Source of the DNA: CAWCGU01 sp963838095
Lineage (GTDB): Bacteria > Actinomycetota > Thermoleophilia > Solirubrobacterales > 70-9
Length of the DNA stretch: 64,000 nt
NCBI GenBank assembly: GCA_963838095.1
Contig: CAWIPO010000008.1
Span: 372,001 to 436,000 of the forward strand
Reading direction: 5' to 3'
Shown: one piece after another, positions 23,346-31,646 of the stretch
How positions within the stretch are numbered: the first letter of the stretch is position 1
How the letters are laid out: each line of letters starts with the position of its first letter
Notes under the pieces: model-generated
Told to the model about the DNA's origin: nothing
The model's input: only the letters and a program-made list of their open reading frames with translations
Database searches by the model: none
Program-made: the position numbers and the translations under genes

Positions 23346-25431
23346 CTACCTGCGCACCCGCAGCCGCGCCGAGTCCTTGGCCGTCTGCCCGTCCGTTCCG
23401 GTGACGGTGAGCACGATCGTGTAGTTGCCGGGCTTCAGCGGTTTCGCCTTGCCCTTCCCGCCCCGCGAGGATTTCGTCGCCAGCTTCAGCGAGGTCTTGT
23501 GCTCGCCGTCGCCGGAGAAGTTGAGCTGGCGGGAGATCAGGACGCGGTTGCCCTTCTTCAGCTCGATCTCGGCCGAGCCGCCGGCCGATGTGGCAAAGGC
23601 GATCTTGAGCTTTCGGCCGGAGGTGCCGTTGAGCCTGTCCGCCGCGAGCAATGCCAGCAGCTTCGCGGGAGGTCACCACGACGACTGGGTCCGGGGGCGG
23701 CGTGGCGGTCGCCGCGGGCGCGATGAAGACGCTGGCGTTCTCGACCGGCGACTGCTTGCCGTCGGCGGTGGCCCGGAAAAGGAACGAGTCGCTGCCGCTG
23801 AAGCCGGCGTTCGGGGTGTAGGTGACTGTGTCGGCCGTCTGGTCGACGGCGCCGAGCGTCCCGTTGGCGGGGTTGCTGGTCAGTGAGATCGTGACTGGGT
23901 CGCCGTTGGGGTCCGAGCAGTCGAGCGGAACCGTCAGCGGCTGGTCGAACGGTCCGGAGGCGGCGCTGCCGAGGCAGACCGGGGGCAGCCTCGCGGTTGA
24001 AACGCACGATCGCACTGTCGGTCCCCGAGACGACGTAGACCGAGATGCCATCGGAGCTGACCGCGACGCCCTCGGCGACGTTCAGTCCCTGGGCCTCGTT
24101 TGCCCCCCGGCGCACCGCCGCACGTCTGGCGTCGTCGATGTCGGAGATGCAGCCGGCGGCGGTCAGTGAACCGTCAGGAGCACGGTTGAAGCGTGCGATC
24201 GCGTCGTCGCCGAACGGAAGCGACCACGACGGAGGCCCCGTCGGGGCTGACCGCCACGGATGCGGCGCTGTTGAGGCCCTGGGCCTCGGTCGGCCCCCCG
24301 TCCGCTCCGCCGCAGTCTGCGCGAATTCGACGTCGGAGATGCAACCCGCCGGCGCTCAGCGTCCCGTCGGTGGCGCGGTTGAAGCGCGCGAACGCGTGGT
24401 TGAGGCCGGAGGCGACGTAAACGGAAGTCCCGTCGGGGCTGACCGCGACCCCGAGGGGGGCATCCAGGCCTTGGGCCTCGTTTGCCCCGCCGTCCACTCC
24501 GCCGCACGTCTGCGCGTTGTCCACGTCCGAGACGCAGCTCGGGGAGCTCAGGGTTCCATCGGCAGCGCGGTTGAAGCGCACGATCGCGTCGTCGTCGTGC
24601 GCCGATGGCGTAAACGGAGGCGCCGTCGGTGCTGACCGCGACCGCTCGGGGGGTGTTCAGGCCCTGGGCCTCGTTTGCACCGCCGTCAACTCCGCCGCAC
24701 GTCTGCGCGTTGTCCACGTCCGAGATGCAGCTCGGGGAGCTCGAGCGTTCCATCGGCAGCGCGGTCGAAGCGCACGATCGCGTCATCGACCTGCGAGGTG
24801 ACGTAGACGGAGGCGCCGTCGGGGCTGACCGCGACGGCGGAGGCGCCGGCAAGGCCCTGTGTCTCGTTCGGCCCCCCGTCCACTCCACCGCACGTCTGCG
24901 CACCGTCCACGTCCGAGATGCAACTCGGTGCGCTCAGCGTCGCCGTCGGTGCGCGCGGCTGAAGCGCACGATCGCGGAGTCGAGGCCGGAGGCGACGTAA
25001 ACGGAGGCCCCGTCGGGGCTGACCGCGACGCCGATGGCGGCGTTCAGGCCCTGGGCCTCGTTTGCCCCGCCGTCAACTCCGCCGCACGTCTGCGCGTTGT
25101 CCACGTCCGAGATGCAGCCCGCCGGGGTCAGCGAGCCGTCCGGGGCGCGATTGAAGCGCGTGATCGCATCGTCGGTGAAAGAGACCACGTAGACCGAGGC
25201 GCCATTGGGGCTGACCGCGGTGGATTGCGCGGTGGTCAGGCCCTGGGCCTCGTTAGCGCCGCCATCCGGTCCACCGCAGGTCTGTGCGTTGTCGACGTCC
25301 GAGATGCAGCCCTGGGGCGTCAGTGCGTGCAGGGGGACGGCCTTCGCGGACGCGGCAAACAGCGCCATGAGCGAGCCAACGACGGCAAGCGAAAGAAGCG
25401 CCCCGATCCACCGACCGACTCTTGCACCCAC
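23346..25431 (-). pseudogene. Frame-broken secreted repeat protein (beta-propeller-like) with Ig-like C-terminus
   Basis: Starts with a clear signal peptide (RWIGALLSLAVVGSLMALFA then SAKA). It continues with ~64-residue units containing GCISDVDNAQTCGG, NEAQGL, AVSPDGASVYV and AIVRFNR, a pattern like YVTN/NHL-type propeller blades. Then come an Ig/cadherin-like segment (TYTPNAGFSGSDSFLF) and a final beta domain ending at 23346. The first two units are in frame (192 bp). Later spacings of 194, 193, 193 and 190 bp shift the frame at least five times, so no single protein is encoded as written. It is cargo of the tRNA-Cys element. Either decay or indel errors in a GC-rich repeat explain it. Confidence 0.75.
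24087..25312 (-). repeat. Seven tandem ~192-bp units in the secreted repeat gene
   Basis: The anchor ccctgggcctcgtt-like sequence recurs at 25241, 25049, 24855, 24662, 24469, 24277 and 24087, period 190-194 bp. Each unit encodes about 64 residues with a conserved Cys pair. High similarity between units suggests recent duplication or gene conversion. Confidence 0.8.
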
Positions 25432-26051
25432 GTCTCGCTCCCTTCTGTGGGACGAGCCGCACTCTACCCGAGATCGGGCTAAGCGACGGCTTTCAGCGCC
25501 TCGACTGCAAGCTGGGCAGTTTCGGTCGGGCTGCGGCCGACGCAGGATGCCGTTCGCCTCCCGCGCTTCCCCTTCTTTCGCCTCGGCGGTGCCGAGGGGT
25601 CGGAGATGATCGTTGCCCGCATTGAGCGCGTTTGGTGCCGGCGCCGCGCGCCGGAGCGCTACCCGTATCCCCTGTGTAAGCGAGCTGAACTCTCCGCTCC
25701 CCGATCCTCAGCCCCGCACTTTCGTTCTCGGCCTTTCGCACTGCTTTCGCCTCGAGTGACACCTGTCCGTCGCTCGGTCCCTTGTCAGCCGGCTTGTCAA
25801 CCTAACCGCAACGAACGAAGCTCACACAGTTGCACCAAAACTCTGGTGCAACTGCGTGAAGGCTCTTTCGGGTTGTGGCGGGGAGGATGCGGAGATGGGC
25901 AACGCCGAAGCCTGCGGCGTGACAGTCGGCGTTGAGGAGAGCGGTCGGATCAGAAACGAAGATCAGGGTGCGTTGACAGGCGAAGGGAGGAAATCGGAGC
26001 GAAAAAATCGGATTTTGAGGCGGCTCGCACCACATCCAAGTAGAGGCGAAC
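25432..26051. other. Non-coding stretch of the tRNA-Cys element
   Basis: No supported gene in about 620 bp; short open frames on both strands have no recognisable content. It is AT-richer than its surroundings between 25790 and 25860 and contains the hairpin at 25827-25854. It probably holds the promoter region between the secreted-protein gene (minus) and the excisionase/integrase genes (plus). Confidence 0.5.
25827..25854. promoter_or_regulatory. Perfect 11-bp inverted repeat
   Basis: CAGTTGCACCA, 6-nt spacer AAACTC, TGGTGCAACTG. No T-run follows, so it is a better candidate operator or regulatory hairpin than a terminator. It lies in the control region upstream of the element's recombination genes. 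Confidence 0.5.
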
Positions 26052-26671
26052 GTGCTCAAGGACCGCGAGCCGAAACCGACCGTCCATCAGCTTCAGCTGG
26101 ACATGGGGCGCGCACCCAGCGCCGCAGACGGCGACGGAGTGCGCTGTGTGCGGAGCCTCGCTCGAAGGCCGACGGCGCCACGCGATCTATTGCTCCGATG
26201 GATGCCGCTCTGCGGGTCGTGACCGCGCGCGAGCTGCGCGCAAGTTCGACCCCGATCGCCCGCCGTGTCCCGTCTGCGGGCAGTCGATGGCCGGCAGGAG
26301 GGAGGGCGCGATCTATTGCTCGCCTGTCTGCCGCGCCAGGGCGTGGAGTGACGCCCATTCGGGCCCCGGAGAAGGTGATGACATCAAGGCGCCGCGTGGA
26401 AGGATGCAGAAGCGTAATCAGCCGGCGGTTCATCGAGTGACGCTCACCAAACCAGAGGCCGCGGCCGCGCTCGGCATCTCAGTGGATTCGTTCGAGCGCC
26501 ACGTGCAGCCCGAGCTGCGGATGATCCGGCGGGGACGCATGCGGCTGATCCCGCTCCACGAGCTGGAGCGCTGGGCGACGAGAACGCGGCACTCACGCTC
26601 TCGGAAACGGTCCGATGACGGGCGTACTCTCGGCGCGCAGACGGCGAATGCGAGACGCGAGAGGAGGACCG
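26052..26671 (+). CDS. Zinc-ribbon and excisionase-like HTH reading frames (probably frame-shifted)
   Basis: The frame from 26137 encodes two CxxC/CxxxC zinc-ribbon units (CAVCGASLEGRR with YCSDGC; CPVCGQSMAGRR with YCSPVC). From ATG 26404, with ggaagg before it, comes a MerR/excisionase-type HTH: VTLTKPEAAAALGISVDSFE, then RMRLIPLHELERWATRT. The first Cys precedes any in-frame start; a GTG at 26052 (gaggcg upstream) in another frame would supply an N-terminus if one indel is assumed. As written, the frame runs on without stop into the recombinase frame. The HTH part is likely the element's Xis or regulator, located directly upstream of the integrase as usual. Confidence 0.5.
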
Positions 26672-27859
26672 ATGGCGGCCGGGATCGTAAAGCGACATTC
26701 CGAAGACCTGCCGATCGAGGGCGGACCGGGGCAGTGCAACTGCCGACGCCGAGCTACGAGGCGTGGGTCTACTCGCCGCGCGACGGCCGCAAGCTCCGGC
26801 GCACGTTCGCGAACTACGCCGAGGCCCGCTCGTGGCGCGCGGACGCGAAGCGGCAGATCGACCAGGGCAGTCTTGCGGGCGCCGAGCCAGCGGACGCTGC
26901 GGCGAGGCCGCAGCAGGCGTGGCTCGCCGGCGCCGAGGCGGGGGAGATCCGCAACCGCTCCGGCGACCCCTACAAGCCGTCGACGCTGCGCGGCTACCGC
27001 CACGCGCTCGAGGAGCGGGTGCTGCCGCTGATCGGCGGCGAGAAGCTGAGCGCGATCACGACCTCGGACTTGCAGCTGCTCGTCGACCGCTGGCAGGCCG
27101 AGGGCCTGCCGGCGTCGACGCTGCGCAACATCATCAAGCCGCTGCAGGCGATCTACCGGCGGGCGAAGTCGCGCGGCGGGCTGCCAGTGAACCCGACGCG
27201 CGACCTCGAGCTGCCGGCCCGCGGCCGCGGCGAGGTCGAGATCGTCTCGCCGACGGTCGCCGACGAAGCTGCTTGCCGCGCTACCCGCCGAGGATCGACT
27301 GCGTCTGGGCGACGGCGCTGTACGCCGGGCTGCGCTACGGCGAGCTGCGCGCGCTTGCGCTGGGACGCGGTCGACGTCGCCGGCGGCACGATCGAGGTCC
27401 GGGAGTCCTGGGACGCCAAGGCCGGCCGGATCGATCCGAAGACGAGGACATCGCGGCGGCGGGTGCCGATGCCGGCGGCACTGCGCGAGCTGTTGCTCGA
27501 TCGGCGGCTGGAGGAGGCGAAGCGCCGAGAGCGACGCACTCGTGTTCGGGCGCTGGGGAGGAGGAGCCGTTCCACGCGGCGACGCTCTACCGGCGAGCGG
27601 ACTCCGCCTGGAAGGCCGCCGGGTCAGCGAGCGGCTGCGGCTGCACCAGGCGAGGCACACCTACGCCTCGTTCATGATCGCCGCCGGGGTCAACGCGAAG
27701 GCGCTCGTCGCAGTTCATGGGCCACTCGTCGATCAAGGTGACGTTCGACCTCTACGGACACTGATGCCGGGCTCGGAGCGCGAGGCGGCGGGGATGCTCG
27801 ATGCGTTCCTGGAGCGGGCGAGCACCCAGGCTCGGCTTGCCGCCGTGAGCGGAGCCTAG
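26672..27859 (+). pseudogene. Tyrosine recombinase/integrase, interrupted by frame breaks
   Basis: ATG 26672 follows a strong ribosome binding site (gaggagg). Combined frames give a full phage-type integrase: MAAGIVKRHS, SYEAWVYSPRDGRKLRRTF, SAM-like core-binding domain (TLRGYRHALEERVLPLIGGE), then the catalytic domain with Arg (GLRYGELRAL), His-x-x-Arg (LHQARHTYASFMI), His (MGHSS) and Tyr (FDLYGH). All R-H-R-H-Y residues are present but in different frames, with breaks near 26745, 27265, 27350, 27540 and 27710. Codon content outside the breaks is clean. It should catalyse insertion at the tRNA-Cys 47-bp core. It is inactive as written unless the breaks are sequence errors. Confidence 0.8.
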
Positions 27860-27865
27860 GCTCGG

Positions 27866-28100
27866 TCAGGCGCCCCGGATCAGCTCAGAGACGACCTCGC
27901 CCGCCTTCATTCCACGGTCCCTCGCGAGTCGAGCAAGGCGTTTCGCGTCCTCGCCTTCGACGCGAACGACGATCGTGAGCTTCGCGTCGGGATTGCCGTT
28001 GTGGATCGAAACTTAAAGCGGTTCGACATCGTCGAGGAACGCGTCGAAGTCGCCAGGTTGAGGATCTGGGTCCGTCCACGGGTCTTTGCCATCATCGACA
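27866..28100 (-). pseudogene. Antitoxin-like small protein with in-frame stop
   Basis: One frame reads DPWTDPDPQPGDFDAFLDDV, then EPL, a TAA stop at about 28016, and continues VSIHNGNPDAKLTIVVRVEG, then EDAKRLARLARDRGMKAGEV and VSELIRGA. The two halves together resemble a small actinobacterial protein with a C-terminal ribbon-helix or antitoxin-like helix pair. The stop (or a local two-base error) splits it. No start codon is evident in this frame. It is located in the small-gene end of the element. Confidence 0.45.
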
Positions 28101-28146
28101 TCTCGGGGTGGCAGGTGCGACGCGTGCTGGACTGAGATCGATCGGT

Positions 28147-28434
28147 CTACGCGGCGGCCAGAGCCGGCGCGATCTCGTCGGCGCTCGCCTCGATCGTCTC
28201 TGGGACGGTGACGATCAACCGCCCGTCTCGATCAAGCACTGAGCGGGCGTTGATCACCGTGAGTCCGACTACCCGTTGGGTGCCCGGCTCGAATCGGACC
28301 ACGTGTCCCTCGGGAGTCTCTTCGCCTTCCGCTTCAACCGGCTTGCCCACGTGCAGGTAGAGCACGTCGCCCTCGGCGTCGTACTCGGCATGATCGAAGA
28401 CCAAAGGCCCGATGTGAACGTTCACGGCTTCCAT
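28147..28434 (-). CDS. DUF2283-domain protein, possible antitoxin
   Basis: 95 residues. The DUF2283 pattern is clear: AEYDAEGDVLYLHVGKPVEA, VVRFEPGTQRVVGLTVINAR, then a C-terminal acidic/Ala tail. Its start overlaps the end of the upstream small gene by 13 bp, forming a tight two-gene unit. DUF2283 proteins are often found beside DUF4258/RelE-like toxins, so an antitoxin role is a reasonable inference but not proven for this one. Confidence 0.78.
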   Translation of the reverse strand: MEAVNVHIGPLVFDHAEYDAEGDVLYLHVGKPVEAEGEETPEGHVVRFEPGTQRVVGLTVINARSVLDRDGRLIVTVPETIEASADEIAPALAAA

Positions 28435-28736
28435 TGCATGGGATCCTTCCGGAGCGCCAGCGCGGTGATAATCCGGCCCGGCTCCTGCTCAAAGCTTACG
28501 ACTGCCATCAGCCACTTGCTCGGGCCGACATCGCGCCGGTAGAACCGTTGCCGGCTCGCGTGAGGATCGGACTCGACGTGATCCGGCTGGGCGACGGTTT
28601 CGAGCACCTCATCCGCTTCGTCGCTCAGCTCCGGGTGATCGCGTGCGATCTTGTCCTCCCAGATCCGCGACAACAGCACCACGACCCGTCCGCCGGGGTC
28701 GGAGACGCGACCGATTTCGCGCTCGGACTCGTTCAT
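28422..28736 (-). CDS. Small RelE/DUF4258-like protein, possible toxin
   Basis: 104 residues from ATG 28736; the longer frame from 28808 would run through the arm-site repeat and is not favoured. Content: VVVLLSRIWEDKIARDHPEL, a short helix DEADEVLETVAQPDHV, then RQRFYRRDV, KWLMAVVSFE and GRIITALALRKDP. This strand/Arg-rich pattern recalls RelE-fold or DUF4258 nucleases that read HxxER, VVYQ and IVTAY-like elements. Overlap with a DUF2283 gene supports a toxin/antitoxin pair. Fold assignment is tentative. Confidence 0.6.
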   Translation of the reverse strand: MNESEREIGRVSDPGGRVVVLLSRIWEDKIARDHPELSDEADEVLETVAQPDHVESDPHASRQRFYRRDVGPSKWLMAVVSFEQEPGRIITALALRKDPMQWKP

Positions 28737-28793
28737 CGCACGGAGGGTGAAGCTCCCCGCGGACGGGACGAAAATCGCCCGCTCGATTCCCCT

Positions 28794-28822
28794 CACTGGC
28801 GCATCCACTGGCGCACGCTGGG
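28794..28822 (+). repeat. Right arm-type tandem repeat
   Basis: cactggcgc, 4-bp spacer, actggcgc and cgctgg, the counterpart of 23172-23200, 39 bp before attR. Same orientation at both ends. Confidence 0.6.
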
Positions 28823-28861
28823 CGAATCTGGCTCTGGCAAGCCAAAAACGCCACCCTGTGC

Positions 28862-28908
28862 GCGGCCTGCAAAGCCGTTTACACCGGTTCGATTCCGGTA
28901 GGCGCCTT
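28862..28908 (+). repeat. attR (47-bp direct repeat)
   Basis: Exact copy of the 3' half of tRNA-Cys plus one base, outside any gene. Right boundary of the tRNA-Cys element; chromosomal DNA resumes at 28909. Confidence 0.92.
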
Positions 28909-29035
28909 ACGCGTAGGTATGAGCTTGGATGTTGCGGGAGTGCTCAGAGACAGCGCAACCAACGACTGGAGGTTTGGTAGCCCATAAGGGTTTCAAGAAG
29001 CTGCAGACTGAACGGGTGCGGACCCCCTTGCGAGG

Positions 29036-29491
29036 CTACGGGTTGAAGGGCGGAGCCTCGCCCCACCCCCAGCGGGGGACCGGTGCGTGCTCAACGACCT
29101 GGGCGCCGGGCTGCGAGTTCTGCTGCGCCAGCCGCGTTCCCCACTCGAGGTAAGCGACGAACGCCGAGCGGAACTCCGGGTCGTCCGGGAGCTCGGCGTC
29201 GTCGGCAGCGAGGCTCATCAGCGAGGCGAAGCGGAACCGTTGCTCCTGGGTGATCGCGAGGCCGCGATGCTTGCCGACCATACGCTCGTACCCGCCCAGC
29301 TCCTCGGTGTAGCGGGCGGGGCCGCCGAGCACCTCGCACCACCACGCCGTCACATTCAGTCTGTGCTCCTCGCCGACTCCGCCCGGGAACAGCGGCGAAA
29401 GCAACTCATCCGCCTCGACCCGGTCGTAGAAGGCGTTGATGAGGCGCTCAAACGCCCTCTCGCCCCCGGCCCACTCGTACAGCGTCGACAT
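29036..29491 (-). CDS. glbO: Truncated haemoglobin (group II, GlbO-like)
   Basis: 151 residues from ATG 29491. It is a 2-over-2 globin: TLYEWAGGERAFERLINAFY, DRVEADELLSPLFPGG, then EHRLNVTAWWCEVLGG and the proximal-His region MVGKHRGLAITQEQRFRF. The Trp of the AWWCEVLGG segment and the pattern around the F-helix His agree with group II proteins, which bind O2/NO or act in oxidative stress. It lies just outside the right boundary of the tRNA-Cys element, divergent from the YihY-family gene. Confidence 0.9.
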   Translation of the reverse strand: MSTLYEWAGGERAFERLINAFYDRVEADELLSPLFPGGVGEEHRLNVTAWWCEVLGGPARYTEELGGYERMVGKHRGLAITQEQRFRFASLMSLAADDAELPDDPEFRSAFVAYLEWGTRLAQQNSQPGAQVVEHAPVPRWGWGEAPPFNP

Positions 29492-29546
29492 CGCCTCGAT
29501 CGTAGACGCTCGATTACGGGCGCTAGGGCGCGGGTAATTCGCCTGC

Positions 29547-30441
29547 ATGAAGTCTGCAGCGGTGCTCAAGCGCACGGCCGCCGAGTTTCGCGAGGACAAC
29601 CTCACCGATTGGGCCGCCGCGCTGACCTACTACGCGGTGCTGGCGATCTTCCCCGCGATCGTCGCGCTGGTGTCGATACTCGGGGTCATCGGCGACTCGG
29701 CGACGCAGCCGCTGCTCGACAACCTGAGCGGGCTCGCTCCGGGGCCGGCCGGGGACATCCTCACCGGCGCTCTGGAGCAGGTGAGCTCGGCTCCGGCCGC
29801 CGGCCTCGGGCTGGTCCTCGGGCTCGCTGGGGCGTTGTGGGCGGCATCGGGCTACGTGGGCGCGTTCGGGCGTGCGGCGAACGCCGTGTATGACGGTGGA
29901 GGAGGGGCGCCCGTTCTGGAAATTGCGGCCGCTTCAAGTTGCGATAACGACGGTGATGATCCTGCTGCTGGCCGTGTGCGCGGTGGCGATCGTCGTCAGC
30001 GGGCCGCTGGCGGAGCGGGTCGGCGACGTCGTCGGGGCGGGGGACACCGCGGTGAGCGTATGGGGCGTGGCGAAGTGGCCAGTGATCCTCGGGGTCGTAG
30101 TGGCGTTGATCTCGCTGCTCTACTACGCGACGCCGAACATCAGGCACGCCGGATTTCGCTGGATAACCCCGGGTGGGGCGCTGGCGGTGGCGGTCTGGAT
30201 CCTGGCCTCGTTGGCTTTTGCCTTCTACGTGGCCAACTTCTCCTCCTACAACGCGACCTACGGAGCCCTGGCGGGAATGATCGTGTTCCTGGTCTGGCTC
30301 TGGATCACCAATCTCGCGGTCCTGTTCGGGGTTGAGCTCGACGCCGAGCTCGAGCGCGAGCGAGAGCTGGTCGCCGGCGTGCCCGAGGAGGAAACGCTGG
30401 CGCTGCCGCCGCGAGAGCCCGCGCTCGGAGAGGAGAACTGA
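29547..30441 (+). CDS. YihY/BrkB-family membrane protein, one-base frame break
   Basis: The first frame encodes VLKRTAAEFREDNLTDWAAA, the classic start of YihY/virulence factor BrkB proteins (once mis-called RNase BN), and proceeds to about residue 116. The second frame resumes with VEEGRPFWKLRPLQVAITTV and the remaining membrane helices (about six in total), ending with an acidic cytoplasmic tail. The shift is a single extra base in tatgacggtggag at about 29895. Both parts align without loss, so the real gene is most likely intact and the break a sequencing error or very recent mutation. The stop overlaps the DUF4235 start by one base. Confidence 0.82.
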
Positions 30442-30728
30442 TGACAAAGATCGGAAAGGTCCTGTTCATTCCGTTCGGGATTGCGGCTGGGCTGCTTGGC
30501 GGCTTCGTCGGCAAGAAGCTGTTCGACCTCACCTGGGGGCTCGTGGACGACGAGGAACCCCCCGAGCCCGAGCACAGAGACGCGCCGTGGTGGAAGATGC
30601 TGGTTGCGCTGGCGCTCCAGGGCGCGATCTTTCGCGCGGTGCGTGGCGTGATGGAGCGAGGATCGCGATCGGCCTTCTACAGGCTGACCGGTGACTGGCC
30701 GGGCGAGGAAGATCCGGAACCGACCTAG
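30441..30728 (+). CDS. DUF4235-domain small membrane protein
   Basis: 95 residues. N-terminal hydrophobic helix (LFIPFGIAAGLLGGFVGKKL), the DDEEPPEPEHRDAPW motif, then a second amphipathic/hydrophobic helix ALALQGAIFRAVRGVMERGS and RLTGDWPGE. This is the standard DUF4235 architecture of actinobacteria. Function unknown. It starts within the stop of the YihY gene (TGATGA overlap), so the two are an operon and may work together in the membrane. Confidence 0.88.
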   Translation: MTKIGKVLFIPFGIAAGLLGGFVGKKLFDLTWGLVDDEEPPEPEHRDAPWWKMLVALALQGAIFRAVRGVMERGSRSAFYRLTGDWPGEEDPEPT

Positions 30729-30738
30729 GCACGGAAAA

Positions 30739-30757
30739 GGGCCCCTCGAGGGGGCCC
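30739..30757 (+). terminator. Strong GC hairpin after DUF4235 gene
   Basis: GGGCCCC-TCGAG-GGGGCCC, a perfect 7-bp stem 10 bp after the DUF4235 stop. No T-run follows, so termination may need Rho. Confidence 0.55.
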
Positions 30758-30965
30758 CTGGTTCCGATAGGACGTGCCGCCAAAGGTCCGCCTCTGGCCC
30801 GTCGGTCCTACAACTTTGAAAGCTCTTTCACGACCTCTATCGGCCGTGGCTCATAACAACTTAACACTCTGCTTCCCGAAAGGTTGCAGTTCTCCTTCTC
30901 GCAATTTGCTGGGAATTTTCCACGCACGTGCTCGAACTCCAACGCGGCGCTAACATCGCCGCAGC

Positions 30966-31038
30966 GGGCGTTTAGCTCAGTTGGGAGAGCGCCAGCTCGA
31001 CAAGCTGGAGGTCACTGGTTCGAGCCCAGTAACGCCCA
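30966..31038 (+). tRNA. tRNA-Val(GAC)
   Basis: The 73-nt cloverleaf has acceptor GGGCGTT/AACGCCC, D-stem GCTC/GAGC, anticodon stem CCAGC/GCTGG with loop TCGACAA and T-arm ACTGG-TTCGAGC-CCAGT. The anticodon GAC reads GTC codons. The base 5' of the anticodon is C instead of the nearly universal U33. CCA is not encoded. Confidence 0.93.
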
Positions 31039-31046
31039 TCGGAGCA

Positions 31047-31074
31047 AAGAAGCCCCGCTTTCGCGGGGCTTCTT
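31047..31074. terminator. Bidirectional intrinsic terminator
   Basis: AAGAAGCCCCGC-TTTC-GCGGGGCTTCTT, perfect 12-bp stem with tetraloop, 8 bp after tRNA-Val and 23 bp beyond the end of the convergent CHRD gene. It can serve both. Confidence 0.85.
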
Positions 31075-31097
31075 GCCTACGTTGATTTCTAGTCCGC

Positions 31098-31559
31098 CTA
31101 CGTTCCCGGTCGCAGCTTCAGCTGGCCGCGGATCGCCCCGTCCGGGTAATCCTCGTTGTGGATGTTCACGTAGTAGTGATTCGGATTCGCTGCGATCGCC
31201 GAGATCAGGCTCTTCTTCACCCGCCTCACGCATCCGCCGACAGGGGTTGGGAAGGACCCCGTCTCACTCGAGAAAAGCGTTACGACCACGTCCCCGTTCT
31301 CGCCCTTTTCGCCCTCGTGGATATGGCCGGCGAACGGCTCCGCGATGTTCTCGTACTCGATCAGGAAGCAGACCTTCCGCTTCTGCCGACGTAGCTTCAC
31401 CTCGGCGCGCCCGGTTCCGTCGGGATCGGCCTTCGGAACCTCGTTCTTGCCCTTCAGCTGGGCTTCGAGCTGCACCGCTGCTGCGGGCACGAGGGCCGGG
31501 ACGACCAGTACGCCGACGAGCGCCGTTGCGGCGACCAGCGTGATCACCTTGACTCTCAT
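31098..31559 (-). CDS. Secreted CHRD-domain protein
   Basis: 153 residues: signal peptide (VITLVAATALVGVLVVPALV then PAAA) followed by one CHRD domain. Signature elements are LEAQLKGKNEVPKADPDGTG, FAGHIHEGEKGENGDVVVTL and YYVNIHNEDYPDGAIRGQLK, the last being the diagnostic CHRD C-terminus. Two Cys (VCFLIEY, GGCVRR) may pair. CHRD is a beta domain of unknown biochemical role found in chordin and many bacterial secreted proteins. A paralogue lies just upstream. Confidence 0.9.
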   Translation of the reverse strand: MRVKVITLVAATALVGVLVVPALVPAAAVQLEAQLKGKNEVPKADPDGTGRAEVKLRRQKRKVCFLIEYENIAEPFAGHIHEGEKGENGDVVVTLFSSETGSFPTPVGGCVRRVKKSLISAIAANPNHYYVNIHNEDYPDGAIRGQLKLRPGT

Positions 31560-31646
31560 GGACTTCCTCCCTGGTGTGGGTTGGGTTCGGGTGGCCGACC
31601 CTACAACCGGGGGTGCGAACAGTCAAACCGCGGGAGCTTGTGCGGA

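Larger units (their letters stand above)
23030..28908. mobile_element. tRNA-Cys-integrated element (about 5.8 kb)
   Basis: Bounded by a perfect 47-bp direct repeat, one copy inside tRNA-Cys (23030-23076), the other at 28862-28908. Just inside each end lies a 29-bp tandem-repeat motif (cactggcgc, then actggcgc, then cgctgg), the expected place for recombinase arm sites. Inside are a tyrosine recombinase (interrupted), an excisionase-like HTH, a repeat-rich secreted protein, and small toxin/antitoxin-like genes, but no replication or conjugation genes. It is a satellite-like or decayed integrative element. Confidence 0.9.

Noticed and set aside
24087..25312. CRISPR-like array
   Set aside because: The repeats are 192 bp, coding and without unique spacers, so they are protein repeats.
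29036..29605. Longer start for the truncated haemoglobin
   Set aside because: The extra 38 residues are unlike the family and overlap the divergent YihY start; ATG 29491 matches family length.
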